A DNA stretch of 64,000 bases from Bolinopsis microptera (taxonomy: Eukaryota; Ctenophora; Tentaculata; Lobata; Bolinopsidae), in the NCBI RefSeq assembly GCF_026151205.1, contig NC_087078.1:7766675-7830674 (forward strand), given 5' to 3'. The notes beneath the pieces were generated by a model that worked only from the letters and a program-made list of their open reading frames with translations, was not told the DNA's origin and did not search any database. Shown here one piece after another: positions 1-11,463 of this stretch. The position numbers and the translations under genes are program-made. The number at the start of each line of letters is the position of its first letter. The stretch's first letter is position 1.

Positions 1-633
1 GAGGATATGATATATCATATGACATATATTGCAAGCTGTACTTATACTGTCAGTGTAACGAACGCGTGGATATATGATCACAACAGATATACTACTAGTA
101 CTACTAGTGATAATAAATATCGATATAAGATTCAGTATTTGTATCCTTAAGTTTAACTTCTTCATCGACATTTTCGATTCGACAAGTAGTGCAACGCATT
201 TTATTTTTATACATAGTGAGGTATGGTCATGAACATGGTTAGTCAATAATCAAGTTACTTCTTTTTAAGAGTATTCTGACGCTTATCTGTAATCGTAGAA
301 ATTTTCTTTGTCTTTTAGTTTTATGGTTGCAGAACAAATTTGATCAGCTTTAATATTTATTCATTTCTGTAAAATCAATAATAATATGACGAAAAACAAA
401 AAATATATTTATATTATATGCTATCATGGGTGGCGAGAAAGCAAATAGGTCCTACTGACTGCAAAGTGCAAGTTGAAAATGAAATCAAACAAAACGGGTG
501 AATGGATTGATTCCCAGTTTAATCATTATTATTATCATGATGAAAAACAGAAATATCCGGTCAAACGGATTAGGCTTAAATTTTCCCGGGATGAAGTATT
601 GCCTCCAGTACTGCAATAATAATATAATACATA
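1..633. other. AT-rich sequence without a recognisable gene
   Basis: No convincing coding region, RNA gene or repeat is seen. Only short chance reading frames occur. Confidence 0.6.
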
Positions 634-1579
634 ACGGGTGATGAATAAAAAATGGGACTACATGTTTTTTAGCCCTCAGATTCCACCTGAACAAAATTTT
701 GATATTTTACCACAACCACCAGTTACTCTGAACGATACTCGAACAGTTTCCGCCCCCATTTGATAAAATTGGTTGATCTTTGTCCCCGATAATGGTCTCG
801 AACTAGGGGAGGGGTCCTATAAAAACTTTACAGTACAAAGCTCTGTTCACAGAAGTCGCCTCACAGGTAGTTAAAGCTTCCATACCAAAAAATATTTAGC
901 AGAGAGTATGCCGAATGTTATGCTTAAGACGAGGGTTCAACACCCATCAGCGTAGCTAAAACCAGTAAGAAGATATTTGAGCTCAAAACCACAGCTGAGG
1001 GGTAAAATTTTACCGTGTGAAAGATCGAGGCTAGGTCAACTATCGGCTTTAGCATGGTTTATAATGGTACCACGTAAAAATCAAAGTGCTTGAAGCCTTG
1101 CCAGGTGTTGTTCCTACAAGAAAATATCCCCAAAGGGTGGAAGGTGGTTCGTTAGGATGGGGCTAGATCGTATTTTTCTGGGAAAACCACATCTTTATTT
1201 GCCATAAGGGCCAATTTCGTCCCAAAAGTTATCGACCAAAGTAAATTTTGACAATCTCAACCCATAGAGGACTTCTTTAGAGTCCTGGCAACACATGTAC
1301 ATGCCCGGAATATGGCTTACAAGCATACATGGGCCTTAGGGCACAAAAGAAGAGACTGCGCCAACACGATTTTAGGCCCAACTGTACAGACGGATTTTTG
1401 AGCTTGATGAAAGAAGCCCTCCTGAACCAATCAAAATGGGCTCATGGGCGTTTGTCATTGACCATACTCGTTAAAAATTGCCCGTTTTACAACGCTGTTT
1501 CATTGGTTTGAACCAAAAATAGTTTTATCGACACTAAAAAGACCCTTGAAAAAAGTCCCATTTTTTAATCATCACCCGT
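634..1579. mobile_element. 946-bp inverted-repeat DNA element flanked by TA
   Basis: The left end reads ACGGGTGATGAATAAAAAAT and the right end is its reverse complement with one change, giving inverted repeats of about 26 bp. Both ends are bordered by TA, the target duplication typical of Tc1/mariner-type elements. No intact transposase is present inside, so it is non-autonomous or eroded. The superfamily is inferred from the TA flanks alone. Confidence 0.6.
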
Positions 1580-1925
1580 TAATAGGGATCATGTTCGCAT
1601 ATTGATATAACGTAAGCCAACCTGGGAGTGGGACGGGTAAAGAAAGCTTACTGTTTGCTGTTATTCTTAATCTTACAGAATGTATGTGTAAAGTGGCTTA
1701 TGAATGGAGTAGAGAGAGAGGTCTAGACTGGCCAAAATCTAGCTTCTTTTATACTTATAGATTGAAGATGAACAGGTTCCCGCCGAAAATAAACGACCAA
1801 CAACTTGCACCAATAACTTAATTGGATAAGTTAAAGTCAAAACTGAATGTGGATTATTAGAATTGAAAAGTGGGAAAAGCATTCGTGGTTCGATTCTGTA
1901 AGTTCTATTTACATGCCGACGCGGT
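1580..1925. other. Unassigned spacer
   Basis: No gene, hairpin or repeat relationship could be supported in this stretch. Confidence 0.5.
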
Positions 1926-2455
1926 ATCACAGTGCTGGCAAGCACGACCGTTGCATTTATTGTGGGTGTACTATGTACCCCATTTACTATTATACCCCCT
2001 TAACTATTATACCCCCTTTGGTACACGTTACAAGCCTCTTTCGTGCACGCGAAGCGTGCACTCCGGCCGGAGGCGGCGGCCGAAGGCCGCCGCCTCCGGC
2101 AGGAGTTTTTCAGGCATTAAGACTCATCGGAAGTCGTTCGACAGATTTATTTTTAGTTCAAAACATTCTAATTTGATGTCAAAGATGACAGGAATAAAAA
2201 ATAGTTATGTTGAGATTTTTAAGAAATTTGCATAAAATACTCGCCAGCACTGTTATACGAAATTCGGTAAAAAACCCAAAATCGCCATATTCAGGTGCCT
2301 TAAAAACCATGTTAAAATTGAGTTAGAGATCTGAAATTTTTTAGGACGTCTAGACGTTGACCAAATCGATTGCGAAAAAAGTTTCAAGTTTCAGGAGCAT
2401 CGGGAAATGGGTTTTCTAGAACCCCTGTTTTACGACAGATTGTCGTGATACATAC
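1926..2455. repeat. Dispersed repeat A, copy 1
   Basis: It starts near GTGCTGGCAAGCACGACCGT and ends near CAGATTGTCGTGATACATA. The same order of segments recurs at about 2533-2990 and 5413-6280: CTGGCAAGC motif, run of short pyrimidine-rich repeats, then a conserved ~350-bp tail. This copy alone carries a GC-rich hairpin at 2067-2099. No coding capacity is evident, so it is probably a transposon-derived repeat. Confidence 0.7.
2067..2099. repeat. GC-rich perfect hairpin, 15-bp stem
   Basis: Arms at 2067-2081 and 2085-2099 (CCGGAGGCGGCGGCC and its complement) surround a GAA loop. Next to it is a second small hairpin around GTGCACGCGAAGCGTGCAC. The GC content is far above the surroundings. A related but shorter GC-rich block lies at about 4890-4955. 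Confidence 0.8.
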
Positions 2456-2532
2456 ATACATATACATATACATATATTCAGGGATAGACGCTTTGCCAGT
2501 CAATTATAGGCTACATTCAGGTGTCTGTAGAT

Positions 2533-2990
2533 CACAATGCTGGCAAGCATGACCGTGCCTCTTATATTCACAACACTATTTACCCCTTTATACTATTTAC
2601 CCCCTTTACTATTTACCCCCTTTACATTTATAACCCTTTATTGTTTTTTCGGGCATTAAGACTCATTGAAAGTAGTTCAGCAGGTATATTTAAGTTCAAA
2701 TCATTCTAATTCAATGTTAAAGATGACAGGAACAAGAAATAGTTATGTGGAGGTTTTAAAGAAATTTGCGCAAAATACGCGCCAGCATGTTATACGAAAT
2801 TCGGTAAAAAACCCAATATTGCCATATTCAGGTGCCTTAAAAACCCTGTTAAAATTGAGTTAGAGATCTGAAACATTGCAGGGCGTCTAGACGTTGACCA
2901 AATCGACTGTAAAAAAAAATCGTGTTTCAGGAGTATCGGGAAATGGGTTTTCTGGAACCCCTGTTTTACGATAGATTGTCGTGATACATA
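2533..2990. repeat. Dispersed repeat A, copy 2
   Basis: This is a second copy of the repeat at 1926-2455, lacking the GC-rich hairpin. The junctional CACTATTTACCCC-like motifs are tandemly repeated here. It runs directly into repeat B. Confidence 0.7.
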
Positions 2991-4009
2991 TATTCAGGGA
3001 TAGACGCTTTGCCAGTCAATTGTAGCCTGTATTTAAGTGTCCGGAGATTCAAAAGTATAAAAGATACAGCAATTTCCGACCACAGGTCTTAAAGATAATT
3101 GTTTACACTTCAGTTTCAATTATATAAAAAATAATTTAACGTCATCATCACCACTTGATGACGTCATCAAATTAAGTGTTTTTAAAACTTGATTTTTGAC
3201 AAAATAATAACTTTTCAAACTGATTTTACACCATTAAGGAGTAATTTTATTCAAAATCTGAGGACATTTTATATTAGATAATTGTTCAAGCATTCTGAAA
3301 ATCTACCGGAAAGTTTCCCTACCTTGCTCCTTCATAAAGATATTTGCTATTGAAGTTAGTGCTTTTTTGAAGAATTATTTTATAAAAACGTCAATTTTGC
3401 GATTTAGTATTCTCTGGTGTTGGGCTATCCCTTGGGTTGTGGAGCTCAGTTCTGCTTCCTATAGGTATAAATTGTGTATTAGGCTAGTTTTAAAGTTAAA
3501 AATCTAAAAGTTGCACACGTGGGGACACGCCCAAATTGATTAAAAATTGCTAAAATCACTGAAAATTGCTGTTTTTACCATTTTCTGTAAACGTTGGTGT
3601 GCCGTTGTGATTACAGTTCTTCTTGAAATACTTTGAAACTTTCAATGCTTATCAAACTATATATAAAACACCAACCCGCAAAAATTTACGGCGATTCAAT
3701 ATTGGATGCGCACGCAACGTCCGCTCATAGTTTGCACGTGCGAAAGGTGATAATTTTGCTCATTCGTGATTTCGAACAAATTCTGCTTTACCACGACAGT
3801 TCAATGTCATTATATATCAATTTAATGCCAACTTGAATGAGTATAAAGTGGCATATTCAGTCAGTGATCGACCGATATGCTTACCCAAACACAAGGAAAT
3901 GTTTTCAAAGGAAAAATTTCGAAATCGTTGAAACTTCCTCCTTATTAATGAAGATATCAGTTTATATTTCGACTTTATAAAGTACCCTGACATTAATCAA
4001 AAAGCGATG
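2990..4009. repeat. Duplicated block B, copy 1
   Basis: This ~1 kb stretch matches 6715-7717 in the same order, with substitutions and small indels throughout. Landmarks shared by both copies are GATAGACGCTTTG at the start, CGTCATCATCACCACTTGAT (a short inverted repeat with GATGACGTCATC) and a segment near ACGTGGGGACACGCCC. Each copy ends at a foldback element, so block and foldback probably moved together. Confidence 0.7.
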
Positions 4010-4529
4010 ATATTTGACCAAAACCCATAATCATGGGTAGAGTGGACCGCTGCCAGTGTCTCTCTTTCCCAAACAAAAGGAAATGATATTAATTTGATTG
4101 ACCGTTTTCAAATGCAAAATGATACCGAGAATGAAATCGGTCGCTCGCTTTTCCCATTCATTTACAAATGTAATAGATTAAGAAGAACTACCCAAAGGCA
4201 GCTGTACTCGGCAATGAAGATTCAATAAACTTCAGCTTGTTCAATAAGTAATAACTACCACCCTTGTCCCTTACCCCGAAATACTAGGTATCGACCCGAA
4301 CGCAACCCAAAGAGATTTTTACAGCATCTGATTGATGTAATCAATCGAAACTTAATTATTCAATTCGTAAGCCGTGAATGAATGGGAAAAGCGAGCGACC
4401 GATTTCATTCTCGGTATCATTTTGCATTTGAAAACGGTCAATCAAATTAATATCATTTCCTTTTGTTTGGGAAAGAGAGACACTGGCAGCGGTCCACTCT
4501 ACCCATGATTATGGGTTTTGGTAAAATAT
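4010..4529. mobile_element. Foldback element with ~150-bp inverted arms
   Basis: The sequence from about 4018 to 4165 (starting CCAAAACCCATAATCATGGG) is repeated in reverse complement at about 4373-4521. The ~200-bp centre is unique. Long arms with a short centre and no ORF describe a foldback or MITE-type element. A closely related, shorter element is at 7718-8056. Confidence 0.75.
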
Positions 4530-5412
4530 AATTATATGCAATATTAAACTTAAAGCTAGGTAGACAAGCAGTCACTAAAACATGATGATATACCCGATAC
4601 GATATACATAATATAACACCTGATACCAAGGTCATTACCTAAAGATATCTTTAGTTCACAGAGACCCAAACACTTTACATCTCAACGTATATTGCACTGG
4701 ATACTACTACTAGTCGTATATTGTGTATGTTATGTATACTGTAGCACATAATTATATCATTGTACATTGTATATTATTATTATAATTGGTATATTATTAT
4801 TATAATGTATACTTCAGGAATGAGAAAACATTTTGATGCATCTCATATAAAACGATACTTGATACTAATAGCAAAAAGTTGCTATACGTTAAAAAGTTGT
4901 ATACGTTATAAGCCCCTCTCGTGCACACGAAGCGTGCACTCCGGCGGCCGAAGACGCGCTTCATATGATATAATATACAATTAATTATATAATATATAAA
5001 TATAATACCCAAAGGGCCTTTGCCCTTTTCGCAAGAATATTCTTAAAATTTGGGCGAGCGATTTATATTAGTGGGAGCGGCTTCGCGCAGGCCGTCACGC
5101 GCTTTGCTGTTTAAGTTTTTGCGCAAAAAGGGGTTACAGATAGTGTAGATCAGAACAAAGAAGCATTTTATGCGAAACACAAAGATTGCCGAAAATTGTA
5201 AAGTACAATGCTTTTTCGATCATCGTTCACTTAGGACTTAATTTTAGTTGTTTGCCAATTGTTTTACTTTTAGAAATCAGAAATATAAATGGTTTATATC
5301 GGCGATATTATCGCTCTCACTAAATCGCTCGTCAAACTTTATAAATCTTGTGAAAAGGCCATATTATATTCATATTATATTTTCTGCTCAACTATAATTC
5401 TTTAATTGCTTA
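4522..5412. repeat. Repeat C, copy 1, with GC-rich block
   Basis: Parts of this stretch (about 5215-5340, including GATCATCGTTCACTTAGGA and CACTAAATCGCTCGTCAAAC) recur at about 8168-8290. A GC-rich segment at about 4890-4955 resembles the hairpin region of repeat A copy 1. No coding region is supported. Confidence 0.55.
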
Positions 5413-6280
5413 TCACAATGCTGGCAAGCATTACCGTCGCCCTTATATTCACAATACTATTTACCCCCTATACTATTATATCCCCTTTATTGTTTTCCAG
5501 GCATTAAGACTCATCGAAAGTAGTTCAGCAGGTATATTTAAGTTCAAAACATTCTAATTCAATGTTAAAGATGACAGGAATAAGAAATAGTTATATGGAG
5601 GTTTTTAAGAAATTTGCGCAAAATACGCGCCAGCATGTTATACGAAATTAGGTAAAAAACCATAAATCGCCATATTCAGGTGCCTTAAAAACCGTGTTAA
5701 AATTGAGTTAGAGATCTGAAACTTTGCAGGGCGTCTAGACCAGAGTTGAAAAATACGTATTTTACGAATTTTATAAAATATCAAAAATACGTTAAATACG
5801 GCGTATTTTATTTTCGTTGAATAAAATACGTAAAAAGTGTTATTGTACCATTGATAGCTCCAATAAAGTAATAAGTACTATTGCTTTATATAAATTTACG
5901 ATTTTATCAAAACTCGCGTAGCTCTGTCGTTTTTCACCTCGCATATGACTTCATAGTACTGGGCACGTGCTATAGTCTATACCAAAGCATTAAAGCGTTG
6001 AAGTTAAATAGAAATGTGTCTGAAAAAAATGCAAACGAATGACATAACTTTAGTCTTTGAATGAAATTTCAAGAAAAACGTATTTTAACGTATTTTTGAC
6101 GTATTTTATTTCTAAGCAAAAATACGCAAAATACGGCGTATTTAAAAAATTATCTCACGTATTTTTCAACTCTGGTCTAGACCTTGCCCAAATCGACTGT
6201 AAACAAAATTTCATGTTTCAGCAGTATCGGCAAGTGGGTTTTCTGGAACCCCTGTTTTACAACAGATTGTCGTGAAGCAT
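5413..6280. repeat. Dispersed repeat A, copy 3, interrupted by a hAT-like insertion
   Basis: This is the third copy of repeat A. Its tail is split at GTCTAGAC by the element at 5741-6174; the other two copies are continuous at the corresponding point, which reveals the insertion and its 8-bp target duplication. Confidence 0.75.
5741..6174. mobile_element. 434-bp hAT-like MITE
   Basis: The ends are CAGAGTTGAAAAATACG and its reverse complement. The 8-bp sequence GTCTAGAC is duplicated at 5733-5740 and 6175-6182, while the uninterrupted copies of the host repeat have it once. An 8-bp target duplication and CAGAG-type termini are the marks of the hAT superfamily. The interior is rich in ATACGTATTTT-like inverted motifs and has no transposase, so the element depends on an enzyme made elsewhere. 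Confidence 0.85.
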
Positions 6281-6714
6281 ATATATAAGTGACTACCCAC
6301 ACGCAACCTCTTAATAACTCACGTAATTCGTCTCCAAATTGCACCAAAATTTCAGAGATTATAGATATGGGTCAAACTTAGATTTCCTGAAAGTTTCGTA
6401 AGCCACGCCCAATTACAGTGGGCGTGGCGTGACACTCCCTCTTTTTCACTATTGTCTTCATAAAATAAGAACGCTTTAAGCTAAGAACTCAATATTTTTT
6501 GCACACATTTGGCTTGATAATTGAAAACCTTTCCCAAAGTTTCACGTTCATTGGTTTAAATATGGCTAAGTTATGACCATTTCAAAACTCATCGGATACG
6601 TGATCCGAGCACTCAGTCAGTGATCTCGTCACTTGGTTAATGGCCTGTTTGGCTCACATGCACCGCTTGATTGGTTGCAGCCTGCTTATGGGCCGGCCTA
6701 TACAGCTGTATATG
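6281..6714. other. Unassigned spacer between repeats
   Basis: No gene or repeat copy could be supported. Confidence 0.5.
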
Positions 6715-7717
6715 TATGTATAGACGCTTTGGCAGTCAATTGTAGCCTACATTTAAGTGTCCGTAGATCCAAAAGTATAAACGATACAGTCATCTCGAAC
6801 CACAGGTTTTAAAGATAATCGTTTAAACTTCAGTTTACATTGTATTGAAAAATAATTTAACGTCATCATCATCACTTGATGACGTCATCAAATTAAGTGT
6901 TTTTAAAACTTGATTTTTGACAAAGTAAGAAATTTTCAAATCGATTTTACACCATTAAGGAGTAATTATATTCAAAATCTGAGGACATTTTCACCTTAGA
7001 TAATTGTTCAAGCATTCCGAAAATCTACCGGAAAAGTTTCCTACCTTGCTCCTTCATAAAGATATTTGCTATTGAAGTTAGTGCTTTTTTAAAGAATAAT
7101 TTTTTTTAAACACAAAAGTTGTGAATTAGTATTCTCTGGTGTTGGGCCATCCCTTGGGTTGTGGAGCTCAATTTTGCTTCTTAAAGGTGTAAATTGTGTT
7201 ATAGGCTAGTTTTAAAGTTAAAAATCGAAAAGTTGCACACGTGGGGACACGCCCAAATTGATTTAAAATAGCTAAAATCACTAAACATTTTGATTTTCAC
7301 GATTTTTATCAACTTTGGAGTCCCCTTGTGATCCAAGTTCTTTTTGAAATCTTCTGAAACTTTTCATGCTTATCAAACTATATATTTAATACCACTATGC
7401 AAAAATTTACGGTGATTCAATATTGTATGCGCATGCAACGTCCGCTCAAAGATTGCACGTGCGAAAGGTGAGAATTTTGCTCATTCGTGATTTCGAATAT
7501 ATTCTGCTTTCCACGATATTTAAATGGCATTATATATGAATTTAATGCCAACTTGAATGAGTAAAAAGTGCCATATTCAGTCGGTTATCGACAGATATAC
7601 CTACCTAAACACAAGGAAACGTTTTCAAAGGCAGAATTTCGAAATCGTTGAAATTACCTCCTTATTAATGAAGTTTCGACTGTGTAAATTATCCTGACAT
7701 TATAATCAAAAAGAGAT
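6715..7717. repeat. Duplicated block B, copy 2
   Basis: Second copy of the block at 2990-4009, in the same orientation and again ending at a foldback element. The divergence suggests an old duplication or two transposon insertions. Confidence 0.7.
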
Positions 7718-8056
7718 GATATTTGACCAAAACCCATAATCATGGGTAGAGTGTACCGCTGCCAGTGTCTCTCTTTTCCAAACAAAAGGAAATGATATTA
7801 ATTTGAGGAACCGTCCGCTAATGCAAATTGAAACCGAGAATGAAATCGGTCGCTCGCTTTTCCGACCCCATTTAATAAGCTTTATTACATTTCGTAAGCT
7901 GTGAATGAATGGGAAAAGCGAGCGACCGATTTCATTCTCGGTTTCAATTTGCATTAGCGGACGGTTCCTCAAATTAATATCATTTCCTTTTGTTTGGAAA
8001 AGAGAGACACTGGCAGCGGTACACTCTACCCATGATTATGGGTTTTGGTCAAATAT
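7718..8056. mobile_element. Foldback element, near-perfect palindrome
   Basis: Arms of about 145 bp beginning ATATTTGACCAAAACCC face each other across a ~45-bp centre. The arms match closely enough that the same peptide frame can be read on both strands, so those frames are shadows of the palindrome and not genes. It is related to 4010-4529 but differs in the inner part of the arms. Confidence 0.8.
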
Positions 8057-9100
8057 AGGTACGCTAATATTGAACAACAACGTGTCGCTTAATCTAATAA
8101 TCAAAACTACCAATATGACCGTGTGGCCATTATGCGGTCAATTTAGAACAAAGACAGCTATTAGTATTACGATCATCGTTCACTTAGGATTTAATTTTAG
8201 TTGTTTGCCAATTGTTTTATAAATTTCTTTGGTCCTTGCAATTGCATCGTGGTTTATATCGCTATCACTAAATCGCTCATCAAACTTTATTGTTTATAAA
8301 TTAAATATTATAAATTGAATAAATTGAAAATTAAACAACGTGTCGCTTAATCTCTCTCAGGCGGTGTGAAATGTGACATTCTAATCTTACACTTACAGTT
8401 ACAGTTACCTTACCCAATTCGCGTACTCTAGTTCGACATGTTCTCTGGTAGTATTTCGACAACTAAACTCTGCCAGAAATCACCCCTCTCGAACCTGGGA
8501 ACGTGTCGAACTATAGAGTCCAAGTAGCGTACTCTGGTGACTGGTGGCTTACTTCAAACTGGTAACTTACAACTGATTTCAAAGCTCGAGGCGCATAATT
8601 TCTAATTTAATTAAGAAATACAAGGATAAGTACCGGCAGTTATGTTAAGCAGATCGGAAACAGTGACACTGATGACCCCAGATCCAGTTAGAGAATTCAT
8701 TAACCAAGGTTGTGCAACACAGTATCAGCTACTAAATCGCCAGACTTGACCTGATTTACTTTGATGGACAGTAATGAGTTACAGGAACCATGATCAAGGA
8801 TTTTGAGAATCCTGTTCCATATGTGATATGGTCGAATTTCAGCAATTTGGCCGGATCACACCGGATTTTTCTTTTGGAATATTTTTCATAAAATTCAAAA
8901 CCAAAGAAAACTCATCATTTTTCAAAGTCAAATAAATCTCGAGGATCGTTTCACACAATTTACACAAAGCATCATATTCATATCTGTAATTAAATTTAGA
9001 TGGAAACCTGTTAATAATTATATCATTGTGTAGAAAAACATAATTATAAAATATCACAAGTCCAGATTTAAGAGATACAAATGAGGGACCACATTCTAAA
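8057..9100. other. Partial copy of repeat C, then unassigned sequence
   Basis: About 8168-8290 matches part of 5215-5340. An imperfect inverted repeat lies at about 8421-8521 (GTTCGACATGTTCT facing GAACGTGTCGAAC). Nothing else is recognised. Confidence 0.5.
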
Positions 9101-9640
9101 CTGGTATATCAGCTGATATACCGTTTTTAAGATATTGGTACCATGACGATCGGCATGAAAATGCGCATCTGATGGTTTAGGTCTCATAGCTCTACGATAA
9201 AGTTTTGTTTTTTGCAAACAATTTTCTTAGGGGTATATCATCTGATACACCATGTTTCAGCACTAACTTGGACGGTCGGTGGGTACATCAGCTGATATAC
9301 CGTGTTTAACTGTAACTAACTTGTCGGTATAATTGGTATATCTGAAGATATACCAGTTTTAACAAGTTTGTAAAACACATAATATGTTTGAAAGTGGTAT
9401 ATGTGCTGATATACCAAATTCAAAAATCTGGATGCCATCAGTTTGATTTGAAAATGGTATATTTGTTCAGATATACCAGTTTTAACAGTAAAATCAAGTC
9501 ACAAAACATTAAAATGGTTCAGATATACCAGTTTTAACAGTAAAATCAGGTCACAAAACATTAAAATGGTTCAGATATACCAGTTTTAACAGTAAAATCA
9601 GGTCACAAAACATTAAAATGGTTCAGATATACCATTATAT
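9101..9640. repeat. Array of ~20-bp palindromes
   Basis: GGTATATCAGCTGATATACC is a perfect palindrome at the start. Variants follow at roughly 50-60 bp spacing, near 9229, 9283, 9336, 9394 and 9456, then half sites at 9515, 9567 and 9622. The last part is a ~52-bp tandem repeat containing TTTTAACAGTAAAATCAGG. A diverged copy lies in the duplicated unit at about 12365-12790. Regularly spaced palindromes suggest binding sites for a dimeric protein, but nothing shows which one. Confidence 0.75.
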
Positions 9641-10046
9641 CTGCATAAAAGTGAGCCAAATCAGGTTTTGAGCAGTGAAAAATATCTGTAGTAAAACACA
9701 AGGATATATTTTGTCCCTGCCCCAGATAAAGTGACCCAACGGGGAGAAGAAGATGACCCTGCCCCAGATCAAGTATATTACTATTATAGTTAATATCAAG
9801 TAATATATTACTATTATAGTTAATATCAAGTAGTATATATAACTGTAAGTTAACAAGTTACACATTTCATAAATTTTTAACGCATCTGAAAATCAAATGA
9901 CTAAAAATAACCTGGCTAAAAGTTGGCAAAACATTTTAACTCAAAATGTTAGCCATAGTAACCCGCACATAACATGTAATTATTCACATGTTACCAACGT
10001 GTTCACTGTTCAGGGACTCAAGGGAGCCTGTTGTTGTTCAATGAGG

Positions 10047-10156
10047 TACTATTATAGTTAATATCAAGTAGTATATTACTATTATAGTTAATATCAAGTA
10101 GTATATTATTATTATAGTTAATATCAAGTAGTATATTATTATTATAGTTAATATCA
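10047..10156. repeat. 30-bp tandem repeat
   Basis: Almost four copies of a 30-bp unit containing TATTATAGTTAATATCAAG. A shorter run of the same unit is at about 9775-9840, and the duplicated copy is near 13197-13305. Confidence 0.85.
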
Positions 10157-11000
10157 ACACTAACATACGGACAATTCACATTTCACATATTATCTCTAAC
10201 CAGAAGAGATCTCTCACTCAAACATATTAATTTTGCAACATTTTACAGCTCTATTAAGCATTGAATGATCATCTCAATGTAAGGAATACATCAGACAAAT
10301 ATAATCGAAGATCATTTAAGATTCAGAACGCGAAGAAAAAATATTGGATTTGACGATTAGTATCAACTTGGTTTCTCTACAGTTAATGATTCCTGGAAAA
10401 ACGAAGAACAAGTTTGGAACGAAGAAGTTTAACCATGATGAGTTGTTTTTGTATCATCTTTGAGCAGGTGAAAAGAGGAAGTTACTCCCGTAACCTTTTT
10501 ACCAGAAATGTAGCATTTAAAATAAAGAATCTCCTAAATAAACGGGTATGTCTTAGTAAGATGGAAAGATCAGAAAAGAGTTGGAAACTGTCACAGAATT
10601 CGCAAAATTACCCATTTTAGTTATTTTGTCGACTTGTGCTCAGCCTACATAGTATACCTATCGAATTTCTAACGATAGACAAGCATTTGACTGTATTTTG
10701 TATCAGAAAGACAGCTTCTTCCTGCTTAAAATATTATCTAAAAGCTGTTGCATACATGTCTGTTAAATCGTTCACAGTACTTCATTTGGAAAGTCACAAT
10801 TGATTACCTTTTTTATCTTAAGATTGCCATTTCGGCACTATCCGTCGTGGAGTGGACTCCGCGGCGGAGCCGCCGGACTCCGAGCGGACTCCGATATCGT
10901 CCGATATATTTTAATAGCAATTGAAGGTGCAAATATGGCGGGATCGGGTATATATGCATCATGCATTAAGCTGATAAGTTAAACTTATTTGTATTTGCAG

Positions 11001-11152
11001 CACCTACGCCAAGCGATGATCATGAGGATGGAGATCACCCAGAGATCACCCAGAGATCACCCAGAGATCACCCAGAGATCACCCAGAGATCACCCAGAGA
11101 TCACCCAGAGATCACCCAGAGGATCATGTACGAAGAAACCTGTTTGGAGGCA
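11001..11152 (+). CDS. Probable exon with 11-bp tandem repeats, gene unknown
   Basis: A splice acceptor TTTGTATTTGCAG precedes the segment. The frame from there is open through eight or so copies of the 11-bp unit AGATCACCCAG (11031-11122). Because 11 is not a multiple of three, the repeat encodes an 11-residue period mixing acidic, Pro and Arg residues. A possible GC-type donor (GGCAAGT) follows. The protein is not recognised, and the corresponding part of copy 2 is altered. This could also be a repeat in a non-coding transcript. Confidence 0.35.
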
Positions 11153-11331
11153 AGTTGTTTACTGTACACTGCACTGGTTATTTGCAGATTTTAACTTTTC
11201 TTCTTTTGACCCATGAGGATTGGACATGTTGTTTAAGTTATTGAATGTGACTGTCCCATCTTTGGTGTTCAAATGTAATTTTTCATCTTGATTGTTATAA
11301 TTTCAAGATTTTAACGTTCCCATTTTTGCAG

Positions 11332-11463
11332 TTCAAGAAGATTCGGTAAATGAAGGCCAAGGTTCAGAACCTAAAACACCTCCAGATCTACAAGCAGTAC
11401 AGTCGAAGTCTGACCTGTCTGAAAATGAAACGGGAGAGTGCAATCTCGAGATTAGATTTAGTC
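11332..11463 (+). CDS. Probable internal exon, gene unknown
   Basis: It follows an acceptor CCCATTTTTGCAG. The frame in phase 2 is open and gives a hydrophilic peptide rich in Glu, Ser and Pro (SEPKTPPDLQAVQ is in its centre). A third possible exon starts near 11573 after TTTTTAAAAACAG. The copy in the second unit (about 14487-14610) is broken by single-base changes. No family is recognised. Confidence 0.35.

Noticed and set aside
1847-2235. Overlapping frames across the GC-rich hairpin
   Set aside because: Three frames run through the same hairpin and repeat A; they are unlikely to be genes.
7706-8222. Matching ORFs on both strands
   Set aside because: Produced by the near-perfect palindrome of the foldback element.
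9101-9640. CRISPR-like array
   Set aside because: Repeats are palindromes of varying sequence, the intervening segments are themselves repeated, and the genome is eukaryotic.
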